Positions 45,308-54,688 of a stretch of 64,000 nt of DNA are shown here, piece after piece; positions within the stretch are counted from its first letter, which is position 1, and every line of letters starts with the position of its first letter. Origin of the DNA: ZAX-1 sp046533095. Lineage in GTDB: Bacteria; Bacillota; Clostridia; Lachnospirales; Lachnospiraceae. The stretch is from contig JAJQRA010000030.1 of the NCBI GenBank assembly GCA_046533095.1, positions 248,001 through 312,000 of the forward strand, in the 5' to 3' direction. Position numbers and translations under genes: made by a program. Under the pieces are notes generated by a model. That model did not search any database. It was given only the letters and a program-made list of their open reading frames with translations, and was not told where the DNA came from.

Positions 45308-47260
45308 ATGAAGATGAAACTCAAGATGAAACCCAAGTTGAAACCCAAATGGAAAGAGAAAACGTCAAACAAAAGCCGGATGTTGTTTATTGTGGCAACG
45401 ATTGCAGCTATTACATTGACCTTGCTGTCGGTACGCGAAATAAGGGAAGTTTGTGCATCTGATGGACAGGTATATGATATAGGCAAGGTTAAAGTTTTAA
45501 AGGGCACGTGCTACACTGCAACGTTTAAAGGCAACAAAGGCGGCAAGGCCGAACCTGGTATCATAGAAAAGGGCAGGAATGAAGCAATTGGCAAATTGCC
45601 GCGCGTATCGCGCCAAGGCTATCGGTTTACCGGATGGTATACGGCTGCAAAGGGCGGGAATAAGATATCGGTATCGACGAAGCTTACAAAAAATGTCACT
45701 TATTATGCGCATTGGACAGCGAAAAAGTACAAGCTTACTTTTGATGGCAACGGTGGGAACATAGGAAATCGAAAGACGGTGACGAAGTCTATCGCCTATG
45801 GAAAAAAATATTCGTTGCCAAAACAACCTGCCAAAACAAATTATACATTTCAGGGCTGGTACACGAAAAAATCGGGTGGCAGTAAGGTGACTGCATCTAC
45901 TACCATGAAAAAAACAGCCGCCCACGTATTGTATGCGCGCTGGGAACGTATCGGAGCGGATGCTGCAATGAACTATACGGATTTTCGCGAGGACAAAACT
46001 GCGTTCGTCAATCCAGAGCGTGGCTGGTATATCGTTTATTGTACCGATGATAAAATTTCGGCCAAAGCACTTAAGAGCTACAGGGAAGAAGAGAATATTG
46101 GGCTGATTCTCCTTGAGGCAAATTTAAGCAAGTATCGCTCTAAGGATTTGGACAAGAAAAAACTTGACGAAATCAAAGCTGCGTTTGATGTCATACGCGA
46201 GGCAAATTATTCCGTAATTTTCCGTGCGGCGTATGATTTTGACGGGGTGGCAAATCCGGAACCGAAAAAAATTGAACGGATACTAGGGCATATCAAACAA
46301 CTAAAGAAAATATTTTACAAAAATGAAGATATATTGTACTCTGTTCAAGCGGGATTCTTAGGATCGTGGGGTGAATGGCAGAATTCGTTCTACGCAGATC
46401 CAATTAATGTCGATACGCAGATTGCTGTTATGAAGGCATTGCAAAAAGCTGTTCCGCCAAGCGTATCAATCGCAGTACGAAGGCCTAGCTATGTTCGAAC
46501 AATCAATGGAGGGCAAACGCTTACGTTAAAGCAAGCGTTTAGTCAAAGCGCCCTGTCGCGGGTAGCGTACCACAACGATGCAATTTTGTCGGATGAAACC
46601 GATATGGGGACGTATTCGGACAAGAATTATTCCCGCAAGCAGGAGCTTGTATGGACAAATAATCATACGCGCTATACGCCGCTTGTAGGGGAGGTAAATC
46701 AGCGTTCGAAGTACAGCGTTGCTAAAATGGCGGTTCCGCTGTTGGAGCAAATGAACGTTCAGTCGCTGAATTCACAGTATTCTACAGAGGTTTTAAACAG
46801 TTGGAAAAGCACGCAATATAAGAAAATGAATACCTATGAATATATTGGTATGAATTTAGGCTATCGATTTGTACTACAAAAGGTCGGATTTAGTAAAAAA
46901 ATCAAGCAGGGCGGACGCCTTGATCTTGAAATACAGCTAAAAAATTCCGGATTTGGCAACTTAATGAAGGAAAAGAAATTTGAACTGATATTGTCACAGG
47001 GTTCAAAAAATGTTAGATTCGTTATTGATGACGATGCAAGGCTATGGGACGATGATGCCAAAACTTTGATAAAACGTTACAAATTCAATCTTCCGAAAAC
47101 GATGCAAACGGGAGAGTGGGAAGCTTCGCTAAGTCTGTCAAGCACATTTGATTCCCTTAGTGGCAATCCGTTATACGCAGTAAGGTTTGCAAACAAGAAT
47201 GTGTGGGACGCCACGCATGGATGGAACAAAATTGGGACAATTACCATCCGACCGAACTAG
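45308..47260 (+). CDS. Surface DUF4874/DUF4832 protein with two InlB-type repeats
   Basis: A 650-aa protein. A Lys-rich cytoplasmic start and a membrane helix (about 27-45) are followed by two Listeria-Bacteroides (InlB B / Flg_new) repeats (GYRFTGWYTAAKGG ... YYAHW; YTFQGWYTKKSGG ... YARW, about 70-215). A large domain pair of the DUF4874/DUF4832 type runs from about 220 to the end (FVNPERGWY, FRAAYDFDG, GFLGSWGEWQ, RVAYHNDAIL, YIGMNLGYRFVL). The G-x-WGEW motif resembles glycoside-hydrolase TIM barrels. It is a near copy of the protein at 60917, and the two bracket the pel genes. Likely outside the membrane; carbohydrate hydrolysis or binding is inferred. Start at 45308 after AAGGAG. Confidence 0.78.
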   Translation: MKMKLKMKPKLKPKWKEKTSNKSRMLFIVATIAAITLTLLSVREIREVCASDGQVYDIGKVKVLKGTCYTATFKGNKGGKAEPGIIEKGRNEAIGKLPRVSRQGYRFTGWYTAAKGGNKISVSTKLTKNVTYYAHWTAKKYKLTFDGNGGNIGNRKTVTKSIAYGKKYSLPKQPAKTNYTFQGWYTKKSGGSKVTASTTMKKTAAHVLYARWERIGADAAMNYTDFREDKTAFVNPERGWYIVYCTDDKISAKALKSYREEENIGLILLEANLSKYRSKDLDKKKLDEIKAAFDVIREANYSVIFRAAYDFDGVANPEPKKIERILGHIKQLKKIFYKNEDILYSVQAGFLGSWGEWQNSFYADPINVDTQIAVMKALQKAVPPSVSIAVRRPSYVRTINGGQTLTLKQAFSQSALSRVAYHNDAILSDETDMGTYSDKNYSRKQELVWTNNHTRYTPLVGEVNQRSKYSVAKMAVPLLEQMNVQSLNSQYSTEVLNSWKSTQYKKMNTYEYIGMNLGYRFVLQKVGFSKKIKQGGRLDLEIQLKNSGFGNLMKEKKFELILSQGSKNVRFVIDDDARLWDDDAKTLIKRYKFNLPKTMQTGEWEASLSLSSTFDSLSGNPLYAVRFANKNVWDATHGWNKIGTITIRPN

Positions 47261-47391
47261 TATTCGAAATAAATACGATTTTGAAGGTGCGATTGCATAG
47301 GTGCAGGAAGATGGACAATTACCATCCGGTCGAAATAGCATTTGGAATGGATATGACTTCGCAGGAGCAGTTGCATAGGTGCAGGAAGGAT
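47236..47391 (+). repeat. 78-bp tandem duplication of the DUF4832 gene 3' end
   Basis: ACAATTACCATCCGACCGAA (gene end, 47236) recurs as ACAATTACCATCCGGTCGAA 78 bp later, with GCATAGGTGCAGGAAG also duplicated. The second copy lies in the spacer. Confidence 0.85.
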
Positions 47392-47500
47392 TGTATTTGA
47401 AAAAAGTGGGATTGACTGGAAAATCATACAGAATGCATAATAATGACAATATATACAAGAAAGTGAAAAAAAATAATCAAACTTGCCTAATTATTATGTA

Positions 47501-47529
47501 TTGAAAATTGATGTTTTGTGGAGTATAAT
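47501..47529 (+). promoter_or_regulatory. Sigma-A promoter of the pel operon
   Basis: TTGAAA (47501-47506), 17-bp spacer, TATAAT (47524-47529), giving a leader of roughly 230 nt before pelD. I saw no c-di-GMP riboswitch consensus in this leader. Confidence 0.75.
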
Positions 47530-47639
47530 TATCTACATTAGCCTGATTCCATCTAATATAGCCGAAAATCAATAGATAGCAGGCGATAGAACTGATTTGA
47601 TACAAATTGGTTATGCACAAAAAACCGTACAGAAAAGTA

Positions 47640-47757
47640 ACCAATACGCATAAATATACATAAAGCAGATAAAACGGAAAATTCCGCAATCAATTCCAGT
47701 AGAGTTATGTGTCAATATGCATAAATATACATAAAGCAGATAAAGCAGATAAAATAG
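47640..47757 (+). repeat. Duplicated AT-rich leader segment before pelD
   Basis: A segment with GCATAAATATACATAAAGCA occurs near 47648 and again near 47719, followed by extra AGCAGATAA units next to the start codon of pelD. Confidence 0.75.
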
Positions 47758-47766
47758 GTAAATCTG

Positions 47767-49932
47767 ATGAATATTTTGATAACAGGAAAAATAGGTTCAC
47801 TGGCATTTAAGTTTGCACAGGCGATAAATGAAGAGAACAAAGCGATCATTGTGGCTGAAAAATTACCCAAGCAGAAACTTGGGTCAAATGAGGTGCGCAC
47901 TTATCGTGTTTCTCCACAAGATAAATTATTCGGACATATCATTGAGCTAAATGGCATTGATGTCATGGTATATTTCCTGTTAAGGAGCGAAGAAGCAGCG
48001 ACATCCGTAAATACGGTAGATGCAAATGGATCGCCGGTGGAGTTTGCAGTTGTGCTAGAACACTGTCGTGCAAAAAATGTTGCACACATTATCCTTATTT
48101 CATCAAGCGAGATTTATTCAGGCTGGCCGGATGAAGACGTATCCGAATCTTCTAAGGCTGCTCCGGCTGGAGTCAACGGCAAATTAATAAAAACGGCGGA
48201 AGACTTGAGCCGATATTATCAAATCAAACTTTCAGGGTCGATTACCATCGTGCATCTGCCCTATGTATACTATCCTAAACAGGATGTTCAAAGTGGATTA
48301 AATGACGCGCTGATAACGAAGGTTATTCTAGACGCAGTGAACAAAAAAGAAGTAACTCTGCCAGGTTTTCCGTTTACAAAGTGCGACTTTTTAAGAGTGG
48401 ATGATGTCGTTCATCTGCTTTTGCTTACTGCTGATAAAAGAGTATTCCAAAGAGATATTGAAGTTGTAAATGCGGGAACCGGAAATCCGATTACTTTTGC
48501 GGATCTAGAGCATCTAATAAAAGCAGAATATCCGGATGTAAGCATAAATTATAACAACGTTGATGCAGAGGTTCCGTTTTCCATGATGATTGAAACGGCA
48601 AAGACAGCGTATGATTGGGTATCCTTAAACAGCATTGACGAGGACTTTCACGATATTTGCTTTGATTATGCGAAAGAATCAAACCGTAAGGGTGTTGTGG
48701 CGAAGTTGAAAGGACTACGTGTGAAACGTTTCTATATCGCACTTGAGTTTGCTTTAACATCGGTGGTTATGCAGATGCTGGTTATGAAATTTGATGCTTC
48801 TAGTGTTTCCGGATTTATCGATTTTCGACTGTTGTATGTAGTGATTCTTAGCTCGTTGCATGGGATTGCCGGTGGGATAATGTCTGCACTTTTGGCAATG
48901 GGATCGCTTTTATTTTCATCGTTAAACAGTGATTGGCGTATGATACTGTATAATCCCGAAAATTGGCTGCCGTTTGTCATCTACTTAACGGTAGGGGCGG
49001 CGCTTGGATATACTGGGGATAAAAAACGGGATGATCTTGTGAACGCTTACGAGCAAATACGAACGATGGAACTCTTAAATGAACACTTATCCAGTTTGCT
49101 TGATCAGGCGGCACAGAGTAGTGAAAACTACAAGAATCAAATTTTAGGACAGAGGGATAGCTTTGGCAAAATATTTTCCGTTGTGCGTAAACTGGATAAC
49201 GAACTTCAGGAAAATGTACTCTCGGAAGCCATCAGCATACTACAAGATTTGCTTGATACCCAGTCGATAGCAGTGTATTCTATTGCTGCAAATGGTGCTT
49301 ATGCGAGATTGACGGTACGCTCAAGGTCGTTGACGGATATTACACAAAAATCAATAAAGCTTTCGGAGTACGAAGCGATGACTTTAGAAATCTCTCCAGG
49401 CAGCGTATGGTTTAACCGTGACCTGCTTCCCGGCTATCCTGCGTATTGCGCTCCAATATACAGTGAAAATAACATTGTCGCTTTCGTTATGATAAACAAA
49501 GTCCGCACTGACCAAATGAACCTGTACTATAGTAACAAGGTCATGATATTGTGCGGGCTTATTCAGGATGCACTGGTGCGTGCAATTAAATATCACCACG
49601 GGAATGAGGAAAAAAACTATATTCACGGTACGCGTATCATGACGCAGGATGCATTTGCGGATGTTTACCGGGCGAACCAAAAACTTGCGGAACAAGAAAA
49701 GATACAGCTTAGTACCATCTTGGTCAAAGCAAATGGACAGGATTTAGATGAGGTAAGCAGTAAATTGGAAAACTGTGTTCGTGAAACGGACTCAATGGGG
49801 ATACTTGCGAATGGAGCGTTTGGGATATGCCTTACGCATATTTCACTGGATGATTTGCAGAAAGTACTAAAACGACTGGAAAACTATGGAATGACTGGAA
49901 TTTCAATGGATGCTTCAAGCAACATATTATAG
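47767..49932 (+). CDS. pelD: PelD-like c-di-GMP receptor fused to a degenerate SDR domain
   Basis: A 721-aa membrane protein. Residues 1-310 resemble an extended short-chain dehydrogenase/epimerase, but the glycine motif is changed (ITGKIGSLAF) and no YxxxK pair is evident. Membrane helices lie at about 321-339, 354-384 and 399-417, followed by a coiled-coil linker, a GAF-like domain (about 480-600) and a C-terminal degenerate GGDEF domain. The catalytic motif is lost (ANGAF), while the inhibitory-site RETD (R672-D675) is kept at the expected distance. This matches PelD, which binds c-di-GMP and activates Pel synthesis. Genes pelE, pelA, pelF and pelG follow. The SDR part may be regulatory or a structural scaffold. 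Confidence 0.85.
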   Translation: MNILITGKIGSLAFKFAQAINEENKAIIVAEKLPKQKLGSNEVRTYRVSPQDKLFGHIIELNGIDVMVYFLLRSEEAATSVNTVDANGSPVEFAVVLEHCRAKNVAHIILISSSEIYSGWPDEDVSESSKAAPAGVNGKLIKTAEDLSRYYQIKLSGSITIVHLPYVYYPKQDVQSGLNDALITKVILDAVNKKEVTLPGFPFTKCDFLRVDDVVHLLLLTADKRVFQRDIEVVNAGTGNPITFADLEHLIKAEYPDVSINYNNVDAEVPFSMMIETAKTAYDWVSLNSIDEDFHDICFDYAKESNRKGVVAKLKGLRVKRFYIALEFALTSVVMQMLVMKFDASSVSGFIDFRLLYVVILSSLHGIAGGIMSALLAMGSLLFSSLNSDWRMILYNPENWLPFVIYLTVGAALGYTGDKKRDDLVNAYEQIRTMELLNEHLSSLLDQAAQSSENYKNQILGQRDSFGKIFSVVRKLDNELQENVLSEAISILQDLLDTQSIAVYSIAANGAYARLTVRSRSLTDITQKSIKLSEYEAMTLEISPGSVWFNRDLLPGYPAYCAPIYSENNIVAFVMINKVRTDQMNLYYSNKVMILCGLIQDALVRAIKYHHGNEEKNYIHGTRIMTQDAFADVYRANQKLAEQEKIQLSTILVKANGQDLDEVSSKLENCVRETDSMGILANGAFGICLTHISLDDLQKVLKRLENYGMTGISMDASSNIL

Positions 49933-50112
49933 AAACAAAATGCTGTTTCTATCATCAGATCCACGGCACAAAAGATGTGCCTTTTTATCAGAACTTGCGT
50001 TGCAAATTCTGATAAGCTATATGATTGAACATTAGTAGTTCAATCATCAGATCCACGGCACAAAAGATGTGCCTTTTTATCAGAACTTGCGTTGCAAATT
50101 CTGATAAGCTAT
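49928..50112 (+). repeat. Three-hairpin repeat element, dimer (forward), between pelD and pelE
   Basis: H3 TATAGAAAC/GTTTCTAT (from 49929) and ATGATTGAAC/GTTCAATCAT (50021-50047), H2 GGCAC/GTGCC twice, and H1 TATCAGAA/TTCTGATA-type stems twice (slightly changed to AAATTCTGATA). The pelD stop codon (49930-49932) is part of the first H3 arm. Confidence 0.92.
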
Positions 50113-50130
50113 ATGAGCGGAGGTGGCCAT

Positions 50131-51033
50131 TTGACGGGTTTTATGATTCTTTTCATTATTCACATCACGGTGTGCATACTTTGGGTATGCGTTGGGCTTA
50201 GTGAGGCTCAAGGTAAAAATGGCTTTACGTTTGTCATGCTGCCGCTTGTCATTATGGTTCCATTGTTTGGAGCGATCTGTGCGTTTCGTTCCTTCTCGGA
50301 TCGCAAGAAAACGCTTGCATTAAAAGACGATGACCTTAGCGTATTTAGCGAGTCGGATGCCGAGGTGCTTGAAGCGGGCGATGCATCGTTTCAGCCGGTG
50401 TCAATTGAGGAAGCGTTGGAAGTAAACGACAGTAAAGCACGCCACGACTTGATGATGCAGATCATAAAACACGACCCCGGGAGCAATATAGACGTGCTAA
50501 GGATGGTTCGTCTAGGCACTGACTCAGAGGCCGCACATTATGCGACCACTGCGATTATGGAAGTTCAGCGTCAATTTGACATGTCGGTGCAAGAAATTGA
50601 GGAAAGGCTGCAAAACGATCCGGATAATGAAACAATTCTGGACCAATATATCAAGACGCTGATAGACTTTATCAAGAGCGGGCTTTTGCAAGGCAGTTCA
50701 CTGGAGCACCAACGAAAATCCCTTGCGGATGCGCTGAAAAAGAAAATAGAGGGCTATCCGGATGCGAAACGGCTGTATTCGCTAGCGACCGATAACGCCC
50801 TTGCCCTAGGACAGTATTCCTACGCGACAGATTTAGCACGTACACTTTGTAAGAAGTGGCCACAAGACGAAGAAGGATGGATGAAAGTGTTAAATGTTTG
50901 TATGGAAACCGGCAATGCGAAGTGGAAACGCGCACTAGAATCGGAAATCAAAAATACGAAGATACAATGGTCGCAAGATGGGAAAGAGTACATAAATTAT
51001 ATGTTCAAAGGAGATGTAGCGAAAACATGGTGA
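50131..51033 (+). CDS. pelE: PelE-like membrane protein with TPR-type repeats
   Basis: A 300-aa protein. Two N-terminal membrane helices (GFMILFIIHITVCILWVCVG and VMLPLVIMVPLFGAICAF) are followed by a cytoplasmic helical region that looks like TPR-type repeats (about 120-300: IQEIEERLQNDPDNETILDQ, LARTLCKKWPQDEEGW). This is the architecture of PelE, which partners PelD in the inner-membrane complex. I prefer a TTG start at 50131 because GGAGG (50119-50123) lies 7 nt before it; upstream codons are within the repeat element. The gene overlaps pelA by 7 bp. Confidence 0.75.
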   Translation: MTGFMILFIIHITVCILWVCVGLSEAQGKNGFTFVMLPLVIMVPLFGAICAFRSFSDRKKTLALKDDDLSVFSESDAEVLEAGDASFQPVSIEEALEVNDSKARHDLMMQIIKHDPGSNIDVLRMVRLGTDSEAAHYATTAIMEVQRQFDMSVQEIEERLQNDPDNETILDQYIKTLIDFIKSGLLQGSSLEHQRKSLADALKKKIEGYPDAKRLYSLATDNALALGQYSYATDLARTLCKKWPQDEEGWMKVLNVCMETGNAKWKRALESEIKNTKIQWSQDGKEYINYMFKGDVAKTW

Positions 51034-52886
51034 AAAATATACACAAAAAAATGTCATTGATGCTTGCAATCCTTTTTATCCTATTTTGTATGATTGGCAT
51101 TTTGATACTAATTGAACGAAAAGGGTTAGCATACACGGGAAATCAGATGAGCGAATCGGTACTTATCCCAAAAGATGCAAAGATTTCTCCTGCGGTAAAG
51201 TCGAAGCCTTTATGCTTGGTGATATACGATTCAACAGAGCCATTTACGCAGATGGAATGTTATCACAATATTTGCTTTGTGCTTGACGAAATGAGAGTTG
51301 CCTATTCGACGGTTGATACGGATGCCGTGGAAGAAATGCCGTCTTTTTTGCAGTATGAAACCGTTGTTTTTTCAACACGGTATTTCAATGATGTCTCAAT
51401 GAAATTCCTGTATGAACTGTTTGCCTGGGTAGAGGAAGGCGGAAATGTCCTTTTTGCAAATCCAATCGACAACCCGAGCATTATTTCCTTGTTTGCGGGT
51501 AGAATCGGCATCAAAGACAGTGAATGGGATTTGGTAAGCCAAAATAACTGTAGTGTCGTTTCGGATTTTTTAACCGGTGCGAAAGGGTTAACGATGCAAT
51601 GGGACAGTGGTGGTGAGATTGAAAGGCTAGGCGGCAATTATAAATTGGACGATAGTTGCATGGTACATATGAAATCAACCGGGAGCGAAGGCGAAACGGC
51701 GATGGTTTGGGAGAAAAATTTGGGTAGAGGAAAGATTATCGTAAACAATAACGACGCCATCCACGAACGGTGGTCGCGTGGATTGATTTCTGCAGAGTAC
51801 AGCCGCTTTGGCGATGTATTTGCATGGCCGGTGATCAATGCATCCGTGTTTTTCATGGATGACTTTCCGGCACCGATACCGGAAGGGTATAACGAATATG
51901 TCGATCGGGATTATGGCCTTTCACTAGAAAGTTTTTTTGTAAACGTCTGGTTCCCCGATATTCTAAAAATTTCAAAGGAATATCATATAAAATATACCGG
52001 AGGTTTAATCGAAACCTATGCAGATAAGGTTACGCCACCATTTGAACGGAATTTATCAAGTGACAGAATGGATTATTTTGGGAAACGATTATTAAACGAA
52101 GGTGGTGAAATTGCGGTACATGGGTATAATCATCAGTCAATTGTGCCGGTCGGCTTCGATTATAAGGATAGGCTAAGCTATAACCAATGGGAGAGCATGG
52201 AGGATGCATCGCAGGCGTTGGACGAATTAACGCACTTTGGAAACGAACTATTTAAAGATTATACCTTGCATACATATGTACCGCCATCGAATGTACTTAG
52301 TACGGAGGGTAGGCGCATGATTGCAGAGCAGTTTCCGGAAATAAACACAATCGCAGGGATTTATATTGACGATTTTTTGGGAAATGCGGATGAATTTGGG
52401 ATCGATCAGTATGGTTTGATTACCTTACCAAGAGTTGCCAGCGGATACGACATTGGGGAAAGCATTTTCTGGTTTATGATCAGTGAGGTTAATCTGCATT
52501 TTGTAAATACGCACTTTGTACATCCGGATGATGTGGTCGATCTGAACCGTGGCGCAGACAAAGGATGGGAATGGCTAAAAAACAGATATATTGAACTGAT
52601 CAGCTGGTTGAGTAAATTTCCAATGCGGAATATGACGGCCCAAGAGGGTGCCGGCGCCGTTTCGCGATTTGATAAGCTGACGCTTTCGCGTACAGTTTTA
52701 GACAATAAGCTAAAACTTTCGATCGGTGGCTTTTATGATGAGGCTTGGTTTCTGGTAAGGATTAACGAGGGGACGGTTTTAGAAGTAGCCGGAGGAACCT
52801 TGACAAATGTCGAAGGAAACCTTTATCTGCTAAAAGCAGACGATCCGAATGTCTTGATTTCTTTGGAAGGAGTGGATGATCTTTGA
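51027..52886 (+). CDS. pelA: PelA deacetylase-part-like protein (DUF2194)
   Basis: A 619-aa protein with one N-terminal membrane anchor (about 10-30) and an extracytoplasmic region. The middle holds a CE4-like polysaccharide deacetylase: FFMDDFPAPIPEG near 277 (metal aspartate) and IAVHGYNHQS near 363 (histidine ligands). The family is DUF2194-like. It matches the deacetylase half of Pseudomonas PelA and lacks the hydrolase half, as in Gram-positive pel operons. It would partly deacetylate the Pel polymer outside the membrane. Start at 51027 after AAAGGAG; coupling at both ends (overlap with pelE and pelF). Confidence 0.82.
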   Translation: MVKNIHKKMSLMLAILFILFCMIGILILIERKGLAYTGNQMSESVLIPKDAKISPAVKSKPLCLVIYDSTEPFTQMECYHNICFVLDEMRVAYSTVDTDAVEEMPSFLQYETVVFSTRYFNDVSMKFLYELFAWVEEGGNVLFANPIDNPSIISLFAGRIGIKDSEWDLVSQNNCSVVSDFLTGAKGLTMQWDSGGEIERLGGNYKLDDSCMVHMKSTGSEGETAMVWEKNLGRGKIIVNNNDAIHERWSRGLISAEYSRFGDVFAWPVINASVFFMDDFPAPIPEGYNEYVDRDYGLSLESFFVNVWFPDILKISKEYHIKYTGGLIETYADKVTPPFERNLSSDRMDYFGKRLLNEGGEIAVHGYNHQSIVPVGFDYKDRLSYNQWESMEDASQALDELTHFGNELFKDYTLHTYVPPSNVLSTEGRRMIAEQFPEINTIAGIYIDDFLGNADEFGIDQYGLITLPRVASGYDIGESIFWFMISEVNLHFVNTHFVHPDDVVDLNRGADKGWEWLKNRYIELISWLSKFPMRNMTAQEGAGAVSRFDKLTLSRTVLDNKLKLSIGGFYDEAWFLVRINEGTVLEVAGGTLTNVEGNLYLLKADDPNVLISLEGVDDL

Positions 52887-54283
52887 GGATATGTATGATA
52901 CTTGAGGGCAGCTATCCATATTCTAGAGGAGGTGTATCATCGTGGACGGATGGATATATCAAGGCTTTCCCTGACTATGAGTTTGTTTTATGGCTGATCG
53001 GTGCAGACAGCGAGTCGAAAGGAAAATTTAAATACGAAATTCCTGAAAATGTAGTTGAAATACATGAGGTGTTTCTAAACGATGCATTTACGCTGCCTTA
53101 TTTACATAAAAAACTTCCACGTTTTGGCGTTGAAGAAAAAGAGGAACTATTAAAACTGCTAAAATTCAAGGATCCGGACTGGGAGGTTGTTTTTGAAAGC
53201 GCCGATTGCGGCAGGCTTGATCCGGTATCGTTTTTGACCAGTGAACTTTTCCTAAATGAAATAAATGAATTGTGTGAAGCGAGATACCCCTATTTGCCAT
53301 TTTCTGATTTGTTTCATACGATGAGGTCTATGTTGCTTCCGTTGCTCTTTTTATTGTCGCAGGATATTCCCAATGCTGATATTTATCACTCGGCAGTGAC
53401 AGGCTATGGTGGAATACTTGGAAGTATTGGTTCTTGGAAAAACAAAAAGCCGTTTTTGGTGACGGAACATGGAATATATTCGCGAGAACGTGAGGAGGAG
53501 GTAATACGGGCAAAGTGGGTGAAATCGCATTTAAAGGACTTGTGGATTGATTTGTTTGCGATGCTATCACGGTGTGCCTATCTATGCGCACAACGTGTAA
53601 CGGCACTGTATGGCCACGCAGGTGAGATTCAGGAACAGTTAGGATGCCCAAAAGAAAAACTGAGTATTATTGGAAACGGTATTCGCGTGGAAGTTTTTAG
53701 TGCTATTCCGAAAAAAGAAACTGACGATATCGTAGACATTGGGGCAGTTGTAAGGATAGCACAGATAAAAGATATAAAAACCATGATCTATGGGTTCGCT
53801 GAGCTAACAAACAGTGTGGTTAATGCAAAACTTCATATTTTGGGCGATGTTGATAATCAGGAATATTTTGAAGAATGTAAACAGCTTGTAAAGTATTTAA
53901 ACGTGAAAGGAATAGAGTTTGTGGGAAATGTAGACGTAAGGCAGTATATACGCAAACTTGATTTTTCGATCTTGACGAGCATATCCGAAGGCCAGCCCCT
54001 TGCACTGCTAGAGACGATGGCGGTTGGATTGCCAGTTGTAGCAACGGACGTAGGTGCGTGCCGCGAAATGATTGAGGGCATCGGAATTGATGATTTAGGA
54101 GACTGCGGATTTGTTTGCCCCCCTATGGATGCAGAGGCTCTTGCAAGCGCCATGAAACGTTTGTGCGTAAGTCCTACGTTAAGGGAGAAAATGGGGCAAA
54201 TAGGAAAGCAGCGAACAGCGGCATATTTTGATTATGGGAAAATGATTACATCGTATAACAAGCTGTATGAGGAACTAACATAG
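52883..54283 (+). CDS. pelF: PelF-type glycosyltransferase (GT4)
   Basis: A 466-aa cytosolic GT-B enzyme. The N-terminus CMILEGSYPYSRGGVSSW is the PelF signature. Later motifs include FLVTEHGIYSRER, IGNGIRVEVF, and the GT4 donor site SEGQPLALLETMAVGLPVVA. It likely polymerises the cationic amino sugars of Pel from UDP-sugars with PelG. A TTG start overlaps the pelA stop (TTGA), with GGAG upstream. A 78-bp array of its 3' end separates it from pelG, with which pelF is usually closely linked. Confidence 0.92.
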   Translation: MRICMILEGSYPYSRGGVSSWTDGYIKAFPDYEFVLWLIGADSESKGKFKYEIPENVVEIHEVFLNDAFTLPYLHKKLPRFGVEEKEELLKLLKFKDPDWEVVFESADCGRLDPVSFLTSELFLNEINELCEARYPYLPFSDLFHTMRSMLLPLLFLLSQDIPNADIYHSAVTGYGGILGSIGSWKNKKPFLVTEHGIYSREREEEVIRAKWVKSHLKDLWIDLFAMLSRCAYLCAQRVTALYGHAGEIQEQLGCPKEKLSIIGNGIRVEVFSAIPKKETDDIVDIGAVVRIAQIKDIKTMIYGFAELTNSVVNAKLHILGDVDNQEYFEECKQLVKYLNVKGIEFVGNVDVRQYIRKLDFSILTSISEGQPLALLETMAVGLPVVATDVGACREMIEGIGIDDLGDCGFVCPPMDAEALASAMKRLCVSPTLREKMGQIGKQRTAAYFDYGKMITSYNKLYEELT

Positions 54284-54688
54284 AGGTAAGAAATAGTACT
54301 AGATTTTTTTATATTTCGTGATGATGACGTATCATATAAGCGGTATGTGGAATGAACATAGAGGTAAGAAATAGTACTAGATTTTTTTATATTTCGTGAT
54401 GATGACGTATCATATAAGTTGTATGAGGAATTAACCTAGAGGTATGAAATAAGTACTAGATTTTCTTATATTTCGTGATGATGACGTAGTATATAAGTTG
54501 TATGAGGAATGAACATAGGGGTATAAAATAGTACTAGATTTTCTTATATTTTGTGATGATGACGTATCATATAAGCTGTATGAGAAATGAACCTAGAGGT
54601 GTTAAATAAGTACTAGATTTTCTTATATTTCGTGATGATGGCGACATATCATATAAGTTGTATTAGGAATGAGCATAGAGGTGTTAAA
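54259..54688 (+). repeat. 78-82 bp tandem array (five units) between pelF and pelG
   Basis: Units start at 54259, 54337, 54415, 54494, 54572 with a partial sixth at 54654. Each begins like the pelF 3' end (AAGCTGTATGAGGAACTAAC), carries a CATAGAGGT ribosome-like site and AGTACTAGATTTT, and ends ATCATATAAG. The first unit contains the pelF stop and the last supplies the pelG ribosome site. Confidence 0.95.

Noticed and set aside
47203..47400. 65-codon frame after the first DUF4832 gene
   Set aside because: It is an out-of-frame reading of the duplicated gene end.
47530..47766. c-di-GMP riboswitch in the pel leader
   Set aside because: I did not find the conserved GEMM core in this stretch; the leader is mostly duplicated AT-rich sequence.
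54259..54688. CRISPR-like array
   Set aside because: The 78-82 bp units are contiguous with no unique spacers, and the first unit is the end of pelF; no cas genes are present.
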